DNA of 64,000 nt, taken from Pseudomonas putida (GTDB taxonomy: Bacteria > Pseudomonadota > Gammaproteobacteria > Pseudomonadales > Pseudomonadaceae). The stretch lies in the NCBI RefSeq assembly GCF_028682455.1, contig NZ_JANHLD010000003.1:1178001-1242000 (forward strand). Direction: 5' to 3'. The notes under the pieces were generated by a model. That model was not told where the DNA came from, did not search any database, and was given only the letters and a program-made list of their open reading frames with translations. Below, piece after piece: positions 17,885 through 26,713 of this stretch; the first letter of the stretch is position 1; every line of letters begins with the position of its first letter. Both the position numbers and the translations under genes were made by a program.

Positions 17885-19798
17885 ATGTCCGTACGACGCA
17901 CACGCAAAGACGATGGCAGCCAATGGACAGTTGCGGACAGCCGCAGTGTTTACGGGATTCGCCATTGGGGGGCCGGTTACTTCGCAATCAACGAGGCCGG
18001 CCGCGTCGAAGTTCGCCCCAACGGGCCAGGCAGTGCCCCGATCGACCTGTTCGAACAGGTCGACGAGCTGCGCAAGAGCGGCCTGTCGCTGCCGCTGCTG
18101 GTGCGTTTCCCGGACATCCTGCAAGACCGCGTGCGCCAGCTGACCGGCGCCTTCGATGCCAACATCGCGCGCCTTGAGTACCAGAGCCAGTACACCGCGC
18201 TGTACCCGATCAAGGTCAACCAGCAAGAGGCGGTGGTGGAAAACATCATCGCCACCCAGAACGTGTCGATCGGCCTCGAGGCCGGCTCCAAGCCTGAGCT
18301 GCTGGCCGTGCTGGCCCTGGCACCCAAGGGCGGCACCATCGTCTGCAACGGCTACAAGGACCGTGAGTTCATTCGCCTGGCGCTGATGGGCCAGAAGCTG
18401 GGCCACAACGTATTCATCGTCATCGAGAAAGAGTCCGAAGTGGCGCTGGTGATCGAAGAAGCGGCCGACCTCAAGGTCAAGCCGCAGGTCGGTCTGCGCG
18501 TGCGCCTGTCGTCGTTGGCGTCGAGCAAGTGGGCCGACACCGGTGGCGAGAAGTCCAAGTTCGGCCTGTCGGCTGCACAGCTGATCTCGGTGGTCCAGCG
18601 ATTCCGCGATGCCGGCCTGGACCAGGGCATTCGCCTGCTGCACTTCCACATGGGGTCGCAGATCGCCAACCTCGCCGACTACCAGCATGGCTTCAAGGAA
18701 GCGATCCGTTACTACGGTGAACTGCGCGCCCTGAACCTGCCGGTCGACCACATCGACGTCGGCGGTGGCCTGGGTGTCGACTACGACGGTACCCACTCGC
18801 GCAATGCAAGCTCCATCAACTACGACATGGACGACTACGCCGGTGTCGTGGTCGGCATGCTCAAGGAGTTCTGCGATGCCCAGGGCCTGCCGCATCCGCA
18901 CATCTTCTCGGAAAGCGGCCGTGCGCTGACCGCCCACCACGCCATGCTGGTGGTCCAGGTAACCGACGTCGAGAAGCACAACGACGAAGTGCCGGTGATC
19001 GAGAACGCCGAAAGCCTGCCGGAAACCGTGCAGTGGCTGGCGGCCCTGCTGGGCCCGACCGACATCGAGATGGTCACCGAGACCTACTGGCGCGCTACCC
19101 ACTACATGAGCGACGTGGCCGCCCAGTACGCCGACGGCAAGATCTCCCTGGCCGAAAAAGCCCTGGCCGAGCAGTGCTACTTCGCCGTCTGCCGTCGCCT
19201 GCACAACTCGCTCAAGGCCCGTCAGCGCTCGCACCGCCAGGTGCTGGACGAGCTCAACGACAAGCTGGCCGACAAGTACATCTGCAACTTCTCGGTGTTC
19301 CAGAGCCTGCCCGATACCTGGGCCATCGGCCAGGTGTTGCCGATCCTGCCGCTGCACCGGCTGGACGAAGAGCCGATGCGCCGCGCGGTGCTGCAAGACC
19401 TGACCTGCGACTCCGACGGCAAGATCAACCAGTACGTCGACGAGCAGAGCATCGAGACCAGCCTGCCGGTGCACGGGATCAACGAGGGCGAGGACTACCT
19501 GCTGGGCATTTTCCTGGTGGGCGCCTACCAGGAAATTCTGGGTGACATGCACAACCTGTTCGGTGATACCGACTCGGTGAACATCTACCAGAACCCGAAC
19601 GGCAGTGTGTATCACGCCGGCATCGAGACCCACGACACCATCGAGGACATGCTGCGCTATGTGCACCTGTCGCCGGAGGAGTTGATGACGCACTACCGTG
19701 ACAAGTGCGCCAGCGCCAAGATCACGGCGCGTGAACGTACCCAGTTCCTGGATGCGTTGCGCCTCGGGCTGACCCGCTCGTCCTACCTGTCGAGCTGA
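17885..19798 (+). CDS. speA: Biosynthetic arginine decarboxylase SpeA
   Basis: This 637-residue PLP enzyme converts arginine to agmatine, the entry to putrescine and spermidine synthesis. It shows the PLP lysine in ALYPIKVNQQ (about Lys110), HFHMGSQIANL, the glycine loop HIDVGGGLGVDYDGT, SESGRALTAHHA, and the second-half motif with QSLPDTWAIGQVLPILPLHR and CDSDGKI. Full length for the family. It has its own 150-bp upstream gap with GGGGAC before the ATG and is followed convergently by the MATE gene. Confidence 0.97.
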   Translation: MSVRRTRKDDGSQWTVADSRSVYGIRHWGAGYFAINEAGRVEVRPNGPGSAPIDLFEQVDELRKSGLSLPLLVRFPDILQDRVRQLTGAFDANIARLEYQSQYTALYPIKVNQQEAVVENIIATQNVSIGLEAGSKPELLAVLALAPKGGTIVCNGYKDREFIRLALMGQKLGHNVFIVIEKESEVALVIEEAADLKVKPQVGLRVRLSSLASSKWADTGGEKSKFGLSAAQLISVVQRFRDAGLDQGIRLLHFHMGSQIANLADYQHGFKEAIRYYGELRALNLPVDHIDVGGGLGVDYDGTHSRNASSINYDMDDYAGVVVGMLKEFCDAQGLPHPHIFSESGRALTAHHAMLVVQVTDVEKHNDEVPVIENAESLPETVQWLAALLGPTDIEMVTETYWRATHYMSDVAAQYADGKISLAEKALAEQCYFAVCRRLHNSLKARQRSHRQVLDELNDKLADKYICNFSVFQSLPDTWAIGQVLPILPLHRLDEEPMRRAVLQDLTCDSDGKINQYVDEQSIETSLPVHGINEGEDYLLGIFLVGAYQEILGDMHNLFGDTDSVNIYQNPNGSVYHAGIETHDTIEDMLRYVHLSPEELMTHYRDKCASAKITARERTQFLDALRLGLTRSSYLSS

Positions 19799-19802
19799 TG
19801 TG

Positions 19803-19858
19803 ATTGCGGGGTCGGTTGGCATATCCATTCTTTATGGTGATGCCGCTGGCCCCGCGAT
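19803..19858. repeat. REP-like hairpin between convergent speA and MATE genes
   Basis: The arms ATTGCGGGG and CCCCGCGAT (one mismatch) with partly pairing inner segments fill the gap between the two convergent genes. It could serve as a bidirectional terminator or be a decayed REP. Confidence 0.45.
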
Positions 19859-19863
19859 GCGTT

Positions 19864-21207
19864 TCAGCGCTGCGCGAACCACCCATCCTTGCGGTGCAAC
19901 CGCCACCCCATCAGCGCCAGTGTCACTGCCCGCAGCGCCATGAACAGCAAGAACGCCATCCACAGTCCATGGTTGCCCAACCCCGTGGCCAGCCAGGCGA
20001 ACGGCAAGGCGATGATCACGCTGACCAGCATGGCATTGCGCATCTCCCGCGCCCGCGTCGCGCCAATGAACAACCCGTCGAGCAAGTAACTCCACACCGC
20101 CACCAGCGGCAGCAGTGCCAGGTACGGCAAGTATTGGTACGCCGTTTCGCGCACGCTGGCGATGTCGGTCTGCAGGTTGATGAACAGGTGCCCACCTAAC
20201 AGGAACAGCACGGCAAAGCCGCTGCTGGCCAGCAGCGACCAGCCGCAGGCCACGGTCAGCGAGCGGCGCAGTGCCTGGCGATCACCGGCGCCAATAGCAT
20301 GTCCACACAAGGCTTCGACTGCATGGGCCAGGCCGTCGAGGGCGTAGGCGGTGAGTAGCAGGCCATTGAGCAACAGGGCATTGGCGGCAACCGTGGATTC
20401 ACCCAGCCGGGCACCTTGCACGGTGATCAAAAAGAACACCGCCTGCAGGGCCAGGCTACGAATGAAGATGTCGCGGTTGACCGCCAGCAGCGGTCGCCAG
20501 CTTTGCCAGCGGGCCAGCAGGGCCCAGGCGATTCGGCCGGGGTAGGCGCGCAGCGCCGGGCGGGTGAGTGCCAGGCCCAGCAGGGCAGCGCTCCACTCGG
20601 CGATCACCGAGGCGCGGGCCGAGCCCAGCACACCCCATTCCAGGCCCAGCACGAACCACAGGTTCAGGGCGATATTGAGCAGGTTGGTGGTCAGCAGGAT
20701 GGCCAGGGGCGCGCGGGCGTTCTGGGTGCCGAGGAACCAGCCGACCAGGGCAAAACTGGCGAGCGCCGCGGGCAAGCCCAGCAGACGGGTCTGGAAGAAG
20801 TCATGGGTCGATTGCTCCAGCGCCGCCGACGGCTGCATCAATTGCAGCGCCAGGTGGCTGAAGGGCACGGCCAGCAAGCCCAGCAACAGGGCGAACAGCA
20901 TCGCCAGGATCAGGCCTTGCACCAGCACCTGGCGCAAGCCGGCGCCATCGGCTCGCCCGGCCGCCTGGGCGGCGAAGCCGGTGGAGCCCATGCGCAAGAA
21001 GCCCATCACCCAGGCCAGGAAGGTGTACAGGCTGGCGCCCACGGCTACGGCCCCCAGCTGGTGGGCGTGGGGCAGGTGGCCGATGACGGCGCTGTCGACC
21101 AACGCCACCAGCGGTACGGAAATATTCGAGAGAATCATCGGCGCGGCCAGGGCCCACACCTTGGTGTGGGTGGGGCGGTCGCGCCAGTCGGTCAGCAATC
21201 GGGACAT
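19864..21207 (-). CDS. dinF: MATE family efflux transporter, DinF-like
   Basis: This 447-residue protein has about twelve membrane helices in two homologous halves. The first half carries the MATE signature around LAAPMILSNISVPLVALVDSA and VIGHLPHAHQLGAVAVG, and it groups with DinF/NorM-type drug or metabolite exporters. ATG at 21207 (MSRLLTDWRDRPTHTK) has GGAG at good spacing, and upstream in-frame starts lack support. It is divergent from the alpha-2-macroglobulin gene. Substrate unknown; the DinF subgroup assignment is moderate. Confidence 0.85.
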   Translation of the reverse strand: MSRLLTDWRDRPTHTKVWALAAPMILSNISVPLVALVDSAVIGHLPHAHQLGAVAVGASLYTFLAWVMGFLRMGSTGFAAQAAGRADGAGLRQVLVQGLILAMLFALLLGLLAVPFSHLALQLMQPSAALEQSTHDFFQTRLLGLPAALASFALVGWFLGTQNARAPLAILLTTNLLNIALNLWFVLGLEWGVLGSARASVIAEWSAALLGLALTRPALRAYPGRIAWALLARWQSWRPLLAVNRDIFIRSLALQAVFFLITVQGARLGESTVAANALLLNGLLLTAYALDGLAHAVEALCGHAIGAGDRQALRRSLTVACGWSLLASSGFAVLFLLGGHLFINLQTDIASVRETAYQYLPYLALLPLVAVWSYLLDGLFIGATRAREMRNAMLVSVIIALPFAWLATGLGNHGLWMAFLLFMALRAVTLALMGWRLHRKDGWFAQR

Positions 21208-21350
21208 GTCGGCTCCAGGCAAGCCGGACATTGTAGCTGCTGCGGGCACCAAATCCCTCAAGTGCGGTCTGAGCTGGGCGTCGCCGCGCTCGCATTGCGT
21301 GGGTGATATATAGTTCTTTCTTCAGAACCCGCTGCCAAAGAGTTACTTCC

Positions 21351-24300
21351 ATGCTCAACAAAGGATTGTTGCTGGCCTGCGCGCTGGCCTTGCTCAGTGC
21401 CTGCGACTCGTCTGCCCCAGACAAGCCCGTCACCGCGTCAACGCCCGCCGCGACCGAGGAGGCCGCCCCGGCGCCCAAGCCTGCGCGCGAAAGCGCCGAA
21501 ACCCTGGCCCAGCGTTATGCCGGTCGCGAGTTGAGCGTGGTGGATGTGTCCGAAGTCCAGGTCGATGGCGCCAGTGCGTTGTCCCTGACGTTCTCGGTGC
21601 CGTTGGACACCGAGCAGAACTTTGCCGACCGAGTGCACTTGGTCGATACCGTCAAAGGCAAGGTCGACGGTGCCTGGGAGCTCGCCGACAACGGCATGGA
21701 GCTACGCCTGCGCCACCTGGAACCCCAGCGCAAGCTGGTGCTGACGGTCGATGCCGGCCTGCAGGCGGTGAATGGCAAGCGCCTTGCAACCGAGTCGGTG
21801 AGCCGCCTGGAAACCCGTGACATGCAGGCCACCATCGGTTTTGCCAGCCGGGGTTCGCTGCTGCCGACCCGCCTGGCCGAAGGCCTGCCGGTGATCGCCC
21901 TGAACGTCGACAAGGTCGATGTCGAGTTCTTCCGCATCAAGCCAGAATCCCTCGCCACCTTCCTCAGTGCCTGGGGCCGCAACAGCAGCCTGTACTACTA
22001 CCAGTCCAAGGAAACCCTGGACATGGCCGAACTGGTCTACAGTGGCCGCTTCGACCTCAACCCCGCACGCAATACCCGTGAAACCGTGCTGCTGCCCATC
22101 GCCGGCATCAAGCCGTTGCAGGAGCCGGGGGTATACCTGGCCGTGATGCGCGCCTCCGGTACCTATGACTACTCGCAGCCGGCGACCCTGTTCACCTTGA
22201 GTGACATCGGCGTGTCGGCCCACCGCTACCAGAACCGTATGGACGTCTTCACCCAGGGCCTGGAAGGCGGCAAGGCCCTGAGCGGCGTCAGCCTCGAACT
22301 GCTCGATGCCGAGGGCCGCGTGCTCGGCCAGGGCAAGACCGACAGCGACGGCCATGCGCAGTTGCCGATGCCACCCAAGGCCGAAGTGCTGCTGGCCCAC
22401 CAGGGCGTGCACACCACCCTGCTGCGTCTGAACAACGCGGCACTGGACCTGGCCGAATTCGACATTACCGGCCCCCAGGCCAACCCCCTGCAGTTCTTTG
22501 TATTCGGCCCGCGCGACCTGTACCGCCCAGGTGAAACCGTGCTGCTCAACGGTTTGCTGCGCGATCAGGATGGTCGCCCGCTCAAGCCGCAGCCGGTAAC
22601 CGTGGAAGTGCGCCGTCCCGACGAGCAGATCAGCCGCAAGTTCGTCTGGGAGCCAGGCAGCAACGGCCTGTACCAGTATCAGCTGCAACTGGCTGGCGAA
22701 GCCCCGACGGGCCGCTGGCAGCTGCTCTTCGATCTGGGTGGTGGCAAGAAGCAGATCTATGAATTTCTCGTCGAGGACTTTTTGCCCGAGCGCCTGGCCC
22801 TCGAGCTCAAGGGCAGCGATGCGCCCCTGAGCCCGGAGCAAACCGCCGAAATCGAGGTGCAGGGCCGTTATCTTTATGGCGCCCCGGCCTCGGGCAACCG
22901 CTTGAGCGGCCAGGCCTATGTGCGTCCGCTGCGTGAGGCGGTGCCGGCACTGCCGGGTTATCAGTTCGGCTCGATCACCGAGCAGGAGCTTACCCAGGAC
23001 CTGGAGCTGGACGAGGTCAACCTGGATGCCAGCGGCAAGACCACCCTGAGCATCGAGAGTAAATGGGCCGAGGCCCGTTCGCCGCTGCAATTGACCGTGC
23101 AGGCCAGCTTGCAGGAGTCGGGTGGCCGTCCGATCACCCGGCGCCTGGAGCAGCCGATCTGGCCTGCCGAGCGCCTGCCGGGGCTGCGTGGGCTGTTCGA
23201 CGGAGAAGAAACCGACAGCGATGGCCCCGTGGAATTCGAAGTGCTGGTGGCCGACCGCGAGGGCAACAAGCTGGCCGCCGACAACCTCAAGGTACGCCTG
23301 GTACGCGAGCGCCGTGACTACTACTGGAACTACTCCCAGAGCGACGGCTGGAGTTACAACTTCAACGAAAAATTCCTGACCCAGAGCGAGGAGACCGTCA
23401 GCGTCAAGGCGGGCGGCACCGCGCGGCTCAACTTCCAGGTGGAGTGGGGCCCTTACCGTGTCGAGGTCGAGGACCCGCAGACGGGCCTGGTGTCCAGCGC
23501 CCGCTTCTGGGCGGGCTACCGCGCCCAGGACAACGCCGACGGCGGTGCGGTGCGGCCGGACCAGGTCAAGCTGGCCCTGGACAAACCGTCCTATGCCGAT
23601 GGCGCAACCGCCAATATCACCGTGACCCCGCCTGCGGCCGGTACCGGCTACCTGATGGTCGAATCCAGCGACGGGCCGTTGTGGTGGCAGGAAATCGATG
23701 TACCGGCCGAGGGCAAGACGTTCGCCGTCAAGCTTGACCCCAAGTGGGCCCGCCACGACTTGTATGTCAGTGCGCTGGTTATTCGCCCCGGCGAACGCAA
23801 GGTCAACGCCACGCCAAAACGTGCGATCGGTGTGTTGCACCTGGCTCTGGACCGCGCCGAGCGCAAGCTGGCCGTGACCCTTTCGGCACCGGAAAAGATG
23901 CGCCCCAAACAGCCGCTGACCGTCAAGGTGCAGGCGCGCAATGCCGACGGCAGCGTACCCAAGCAGGTGCACGTGCTGCTGGCGGCGGTGGACGTGGGCA
24001 TCCTCAACATCACCGACTACTCGACCCCGGACCCGTTCACCGGCCTGTTCGGGCGCAAGGCCTATGGCGCCGACCAGCTGGATATCTATGGCCAGTTGAT
24101 CGAGGCCGGGCAGGGGCGCCTGGCCAGCCTGGCGTTTGGTGGCGACGCGGCCATGGCCAAGGGCGGCAAGCGCCCCGCGACCAGCGTCACCATCGTCGCC
24201 CAGCAGAGTGCGCCGGTGACGCTCAACGAACAGGGTGAAGGTGAAGCCACCGTCGATATCCCTGACTTCAACGGCGAGCTGCGCCTGATGGCCCAGACCT

Positions 24301-26258
24301 GGACCGACGAGCGCTATGGCGTGGCCGAAGGCAAGACGGTGGTTGCCGCCCCCCTGATTGCCGAGCTTTCGGCGCCGCGTTTCCTGGCCGGTGGTGACCG
24401 CACCACATTGGCGCTGGACCTGTCGAACCTGTCGGGGCAGGCGCAAAAACTTAACGTGCGCCTGAGCACCGAAGGTCAATTGAGCCTGCTTGGCGCCGCC
24501 GAGCAGAGCCTGGACCTGACCCAGGGCAAGCGTGTCACCTTGCTGGTGCCCGTGCAGGCCAATGGCGGCCTGGGGCAGGGCAAGGTCAAGGTCGAGGTGC
24601 TGGGGCTGCAGTTGCCGGGTGAACCGGCGGCGGCCTTCACCCGAGACTGGACCCTGGGTATCCGCCCGGCATATCCGGCCATGCTCAAGCACTACCGGGT
24701 AGCGCTCAAGGATCAGCCCTGGAGCTTGCCGGAGGGCGATCTGGCGGCGTTCGAGCCCGAGGGCCTCGAGGCCACCTTGGCATTGTCCAGTCGGCCGCCA
24801 TTGAACCTCGCCGAGCAGATCCGCGCCCTGGAAGCCTACCCGTATGGCTGCCTGGAGCAGACGGCCAGCGGCCTGTACCCCTCGCTCTACGCCGATGCCG
24901 CAACGCTCAAGCGCCTGGGTATCACCGGCGAGCCCGCCGAGGTACGCAAGCGCAAGGTCGAGATGGGTATCGAGCACCTGCTCGGCATGCAGCGCTACAA
25001 CGGCAGTTTCGGCCTGTGGAGTGCGGATGACGAGGAGGAGTACTGGCTGACCGCCTATGTCACCGACTTTCTGTTGCGTGCCCGCGAACAGGGGTATGCG
25101 GTACCGGCCGAAGCCCTGAAAAAGGCCAGTGAACGCCTGCTGCGCTACCTGCAGGAGCGCAACCTGATCGAAGTCAGCTACAGCAAGAACGCCGAGCACA
25201 GCCGCTTTGCCGTACAGGCCTATGCCGCACTGGTGCTGGCGCGTACGCAACAGGCGCCACTGGGTGCGCTGCGCAGCCTGTTCGAGCGGCGCAGCGATGC
25301 CCGTTCCGGTTTACCGCTGGTGCAACTGGCCATCGCCCTGGACAAGATGGGCGACAAGCCACGGGCCGATCAAGCCTTGCAGGCCGGCCTTGCGGTCAGC
25401 CGCAGTAGCGACGACTGGCTGGGTGACTATGGCAGCCCGGTGCGCGACCAGGCGCTGATCCTGGCCTTGCTTGAAGAGAACAACCTGGCCAGCAACACCC
25501 TCGATGCGCGGCTGTTCGAGCTGTCGGATCAATTGGCGGCCAATCGCTGGTTGTCGACCCAGGAGCGCAATGCGCTGTTCCTCGCCGGCCGTGGCCTGCT
25601 GGGCAAGCCCGAAGGCAAATGGACGGCACGCCTGGACAGCGCCGGGGAAGTGCGTGAGCTGGATGCGGCGCAGTCGGGGCTGAAGCTGGAAGGCCCGCTG
25701 CTCGCCTCGCCACTGACCGTGCAGAACCAGGGCAGCGACACGCTGTTCCAGCAACTTACGGTATCTGGCTACCCGCGCCAGGCACCGGCGGCCAGCAGCA
25801 ATGGCATGACCATCCGCCGCGACTACCTGGGCATGAATGGCCAGGCGCTGGACTTGCGGACGCTCAAAAGCGGTGACCTGGTACTGGTGCACCTGGCGCT
25901 GACCTCGTCATCGCGGGTGCCGGATGCCCTGGTGGTCGATTTGCTGCCTGCCGGTCTTGAGCTCGAAAACCAGAACCTGGCGCAAAGCGCGGCGAGCCTC
26001 GAGAACGCCAGTAGCGCCGTGAAGCAGTGGCGCGAGTCGATGCAGAACGCCAACGTGGTGCACCAGGAGTTTCGTGATGATCGCTACGTGGCGGCGCTGA
26101 ACCTGGAAGGCTATGGCACCACCCACCTGCTGTATCTGGCGCGTGCCGTCACTCCGGGTACCTACCGGGTGCCGCCGCCGCAAGTGGAGTCGATGTACCG
26201 GCCCAATCTTCAGGCGGTGGGCGAGACAACCGCCGAACTGGTAGTGAAGGCCCGGTAA
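21351..26258 (+). CDS. Bacterial alpha-2-macroglobulin lipoprotein (YfhM/ECAM type)
   Basis: This 1635-residue periplasmic protease trap begins with a lipoprotein signal (LLACALALLSAC, lipidated Cys18); Asp at +2 would favour inner-membrane retention under the E. coli rule. A string of macroglobulin domains is followed by the thioester motif YPYGCLEQTASG (Cys1167) that covalently captures attacking proteases, then the alpha-helical thioester domain and a receptor-like C-terminus (VPDALVVDLLPAGLELENQN). Similarity to E. coli YfhM is high throughout. It pairs with pbpC downstream, as in many proteobacteria, where it is thought to guard the cell wall after damage. Confidence 0.96.
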   Translation: MLNKGLLLACALALLSACDSSAPDKPVTASTPAATEEAAPAPKPARESAETLAQRYAGRELSVVDVSEVQVDGASALSLTFSVPLDTEQNFADRVHLVDTVKGKVDGAWELADNGMELRLRHLEPQRKLVLTVDAGLQAVNGKRLATESVSRLETRDMQATIGFASRGSLLPTRLAEGLPVIALNVDKVDVEFFRIKPESLATFLSAWGRNSSLYYYQSKETLDMAELVYSGRFDLNPARNTRETVLLPIAGIKPLQEPGVYLAVMRASGTYDYSQPATLFTLSDIGVSAHRYQNRMDVFTQGLEGGKALSGVSLELLDAEGRVLGQGKTDSDGHAQLPMPPKAEVLLAHQGVHTTLLRLNNAALDLAEFDITGPQANPLQFFVFGPRDLYRPGETVLLNGLLRDQDGRPLKPQPVTVEVRRPDEQISRKFVWEPGSNGLYQYQLQLAGEAPTGRWQLLFDLGGGKKQIYEFLVEDFLPERLALELKGSDAPLSPEQTAEIEVQGRYLYGAPASGNRLSGQAYVRPLREAVPALPGYQFGSITEQELTQDLELDEVNLDASGKTTLSIESKWAEARSPLQLTVQASLQESGGRPITRRLEQPIWPAERLPGLRGLFDGEETDSDGPVEFEVLVADREGNKLAADNLKVRLVRERRDYYWNYSQSDGWSYNFNEKFLTQSEETVSVKAGGTARLNFQVEWGPYRVEVEDPQTGLVSSARFWAGYRAQDNADGGAVRPDQVKLALDKPSYADGATANITVTPPAAGTGYLMVESSDGPLWWQEIDVPAEGKTFAVKLDPKWARHDLYVSALVIRPGERKVNATPKRAIGVLHLALDRAERKLAVTLSAPEKMRPKQPLTVKVQARNADGSVPKQVHVLLAAVDVGILNITDYSTPDPFTGLFGRKAYGADQLDIYGQLIEAGQGRLASLAFGGDAAMAKGGKRPATSVTIVAQQSAPVTLNEQGEGEATVDIPDFNGELRLMAQTWTDERYGVAEGKTVVAAPLIAELSAPRFLAGGDRTTLALDLSNLSGQAQKLNVRLSTEGQLSLLGAAEQSLDLTQGKRVTLLVPVQANGGLGQGKVKVEVLGLQLPGEPAAAFTRDWTLGIRPAYPAMLKHYRVALKDQPWSLPEGDLAAFEPEGLEATLALSSRPPLNLAEQIRALEAYPYGCLEQTASGLYPSLYADAATLKRLGITGEPAEVRKRKVEMGIEHLLGMQRYNGSFGLWSADDEEEYWLTAYVTDFLLRAREQGYAVPAEALKKASERLLRYLQERNLIEVSYSKNAEHSRFAVQAYAALVLARTQQAPLGALRSLFERRSDARSGLPLVQLAIALDKMGDKPRADQALQAGLAVSRSSDDWLGDYGSPVRDQALILALLEENNLASNTLDARLFELSDQLAANRWLSTQERNALFLAGRGLLGKPEGKWTARLDSAGEVRELDAAQSGLKLEGPLLASPLTVQNQGSDTLFQQLTVSGYPRQAPAASSNGMTIRRDYLGMNGQALDLRTLKSGDLVLVHLALTSSSRVPDALVVDLLPAGLELENQNLAQSAASLENASSAVKQWRESMQNANVVHQEFRDDRYVAALNLEGYGTTHLLYLARAVTPGTYRVPPPQVESMYRPNLQAVGETTAELVVKAR

Positions 26259-26263
26259 GCGCT

Positions 26264-26307
26264 GGGCAAGCCCGCTCCTACAGGTACCGGTAGGAGCGGG
26301 CTTGCCC
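26264..26307. repeat. REP palindrome after the macroglobulin gene
   Basis: Perfect 18-bp arms (GGGCAAGCCCGCTCCTAC and its complement) around an 8-base loop, 6 bases after the stop. It lies between two convergent genes and may end both transcripts. Confidence 0.88.
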
Positions 26308-26315
26308 GCGATAGC

Positions 26316-26609
26316 TCAGTGAATGATCCAGCTCAGCACCCACAGGCCCAGCACCAGCCAGATGATGCCGAGGATGATCGAGGCGCGCATGAAGGCACGG
26401 ATGGCCGAGTACAGCAGCATCAGGCCAATGATCAGGGCGATGATGCTGACCAGCGAGGTGTCCATGCCCAAGGTGCGCGCCAGGCCATCGATGAAGTTGC
26501 CACCGGCATTGGCCAAAAGGTTGAACAGCCCGCTCAGGCCGTCGACCACAAAGCGGATCAACGCCCCCAGTGCCTGACCAAGCCACTCGAAAAAACCTTC
26601 TACATGCAT
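26316..26609 (-). CDS. Small membrane protein of unknown function
   Basis: This 97-residue protein begins with an amphipathic region (VEGFFEWLGQALGALIRFVVDGL) and has two hydrophobic helices towards the C-terminus (VSIIALIIGLMLLYS and SIILGIIWLVLGLWVLSW). It is transcribed against its neighbours, between the alpha-2-macroglobulin gene and pbpC, and I do not recognise the family. Its GC-rich codon use matches neighbours, so it looks like a genuine gene. A link to envelope repair is suggested only by location. Confidence 0.65.
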   Translation of the reverse strand: MHVEGFFEWLGQALGALIRFVVDGLSGLFNLLANAGGNFIDGLARTLGMDTSLVSIIALIIGLMLLYSAIRAFMRASIILGIIWLVLGLWVLSWIIH

Positions 26610-26713
26610 AGTTGCTTCCTGATGATCGAATCGGCGAGTCTGCCGTTGCCAAGGCTTTGGCCATTAACCGGCCAGGTCGGTTCCCTGCTCTCTACCCGCG
26701 ACAAGGTTGCCCG

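Noticed and set aside
17882..19828. 648-codon minus-strand frame across speA
   Set aside because: Antisense of the well-supported speA; no start signal or family motif.
21313..21328. GTTCT-ttcttc-AGAAC inverted repeat upstream of the macroglobulin gene
   Set aside because: Short arms and no known regulator match; could be an operator but evidence is too thin.
21702..25250. 1182-codon minus-strand frame inside the macroglobulin gene
   Set aside because: Longest shadow frame in the window; the plus-strand protein matches E. coli YfhM throughout, so this is not coding.
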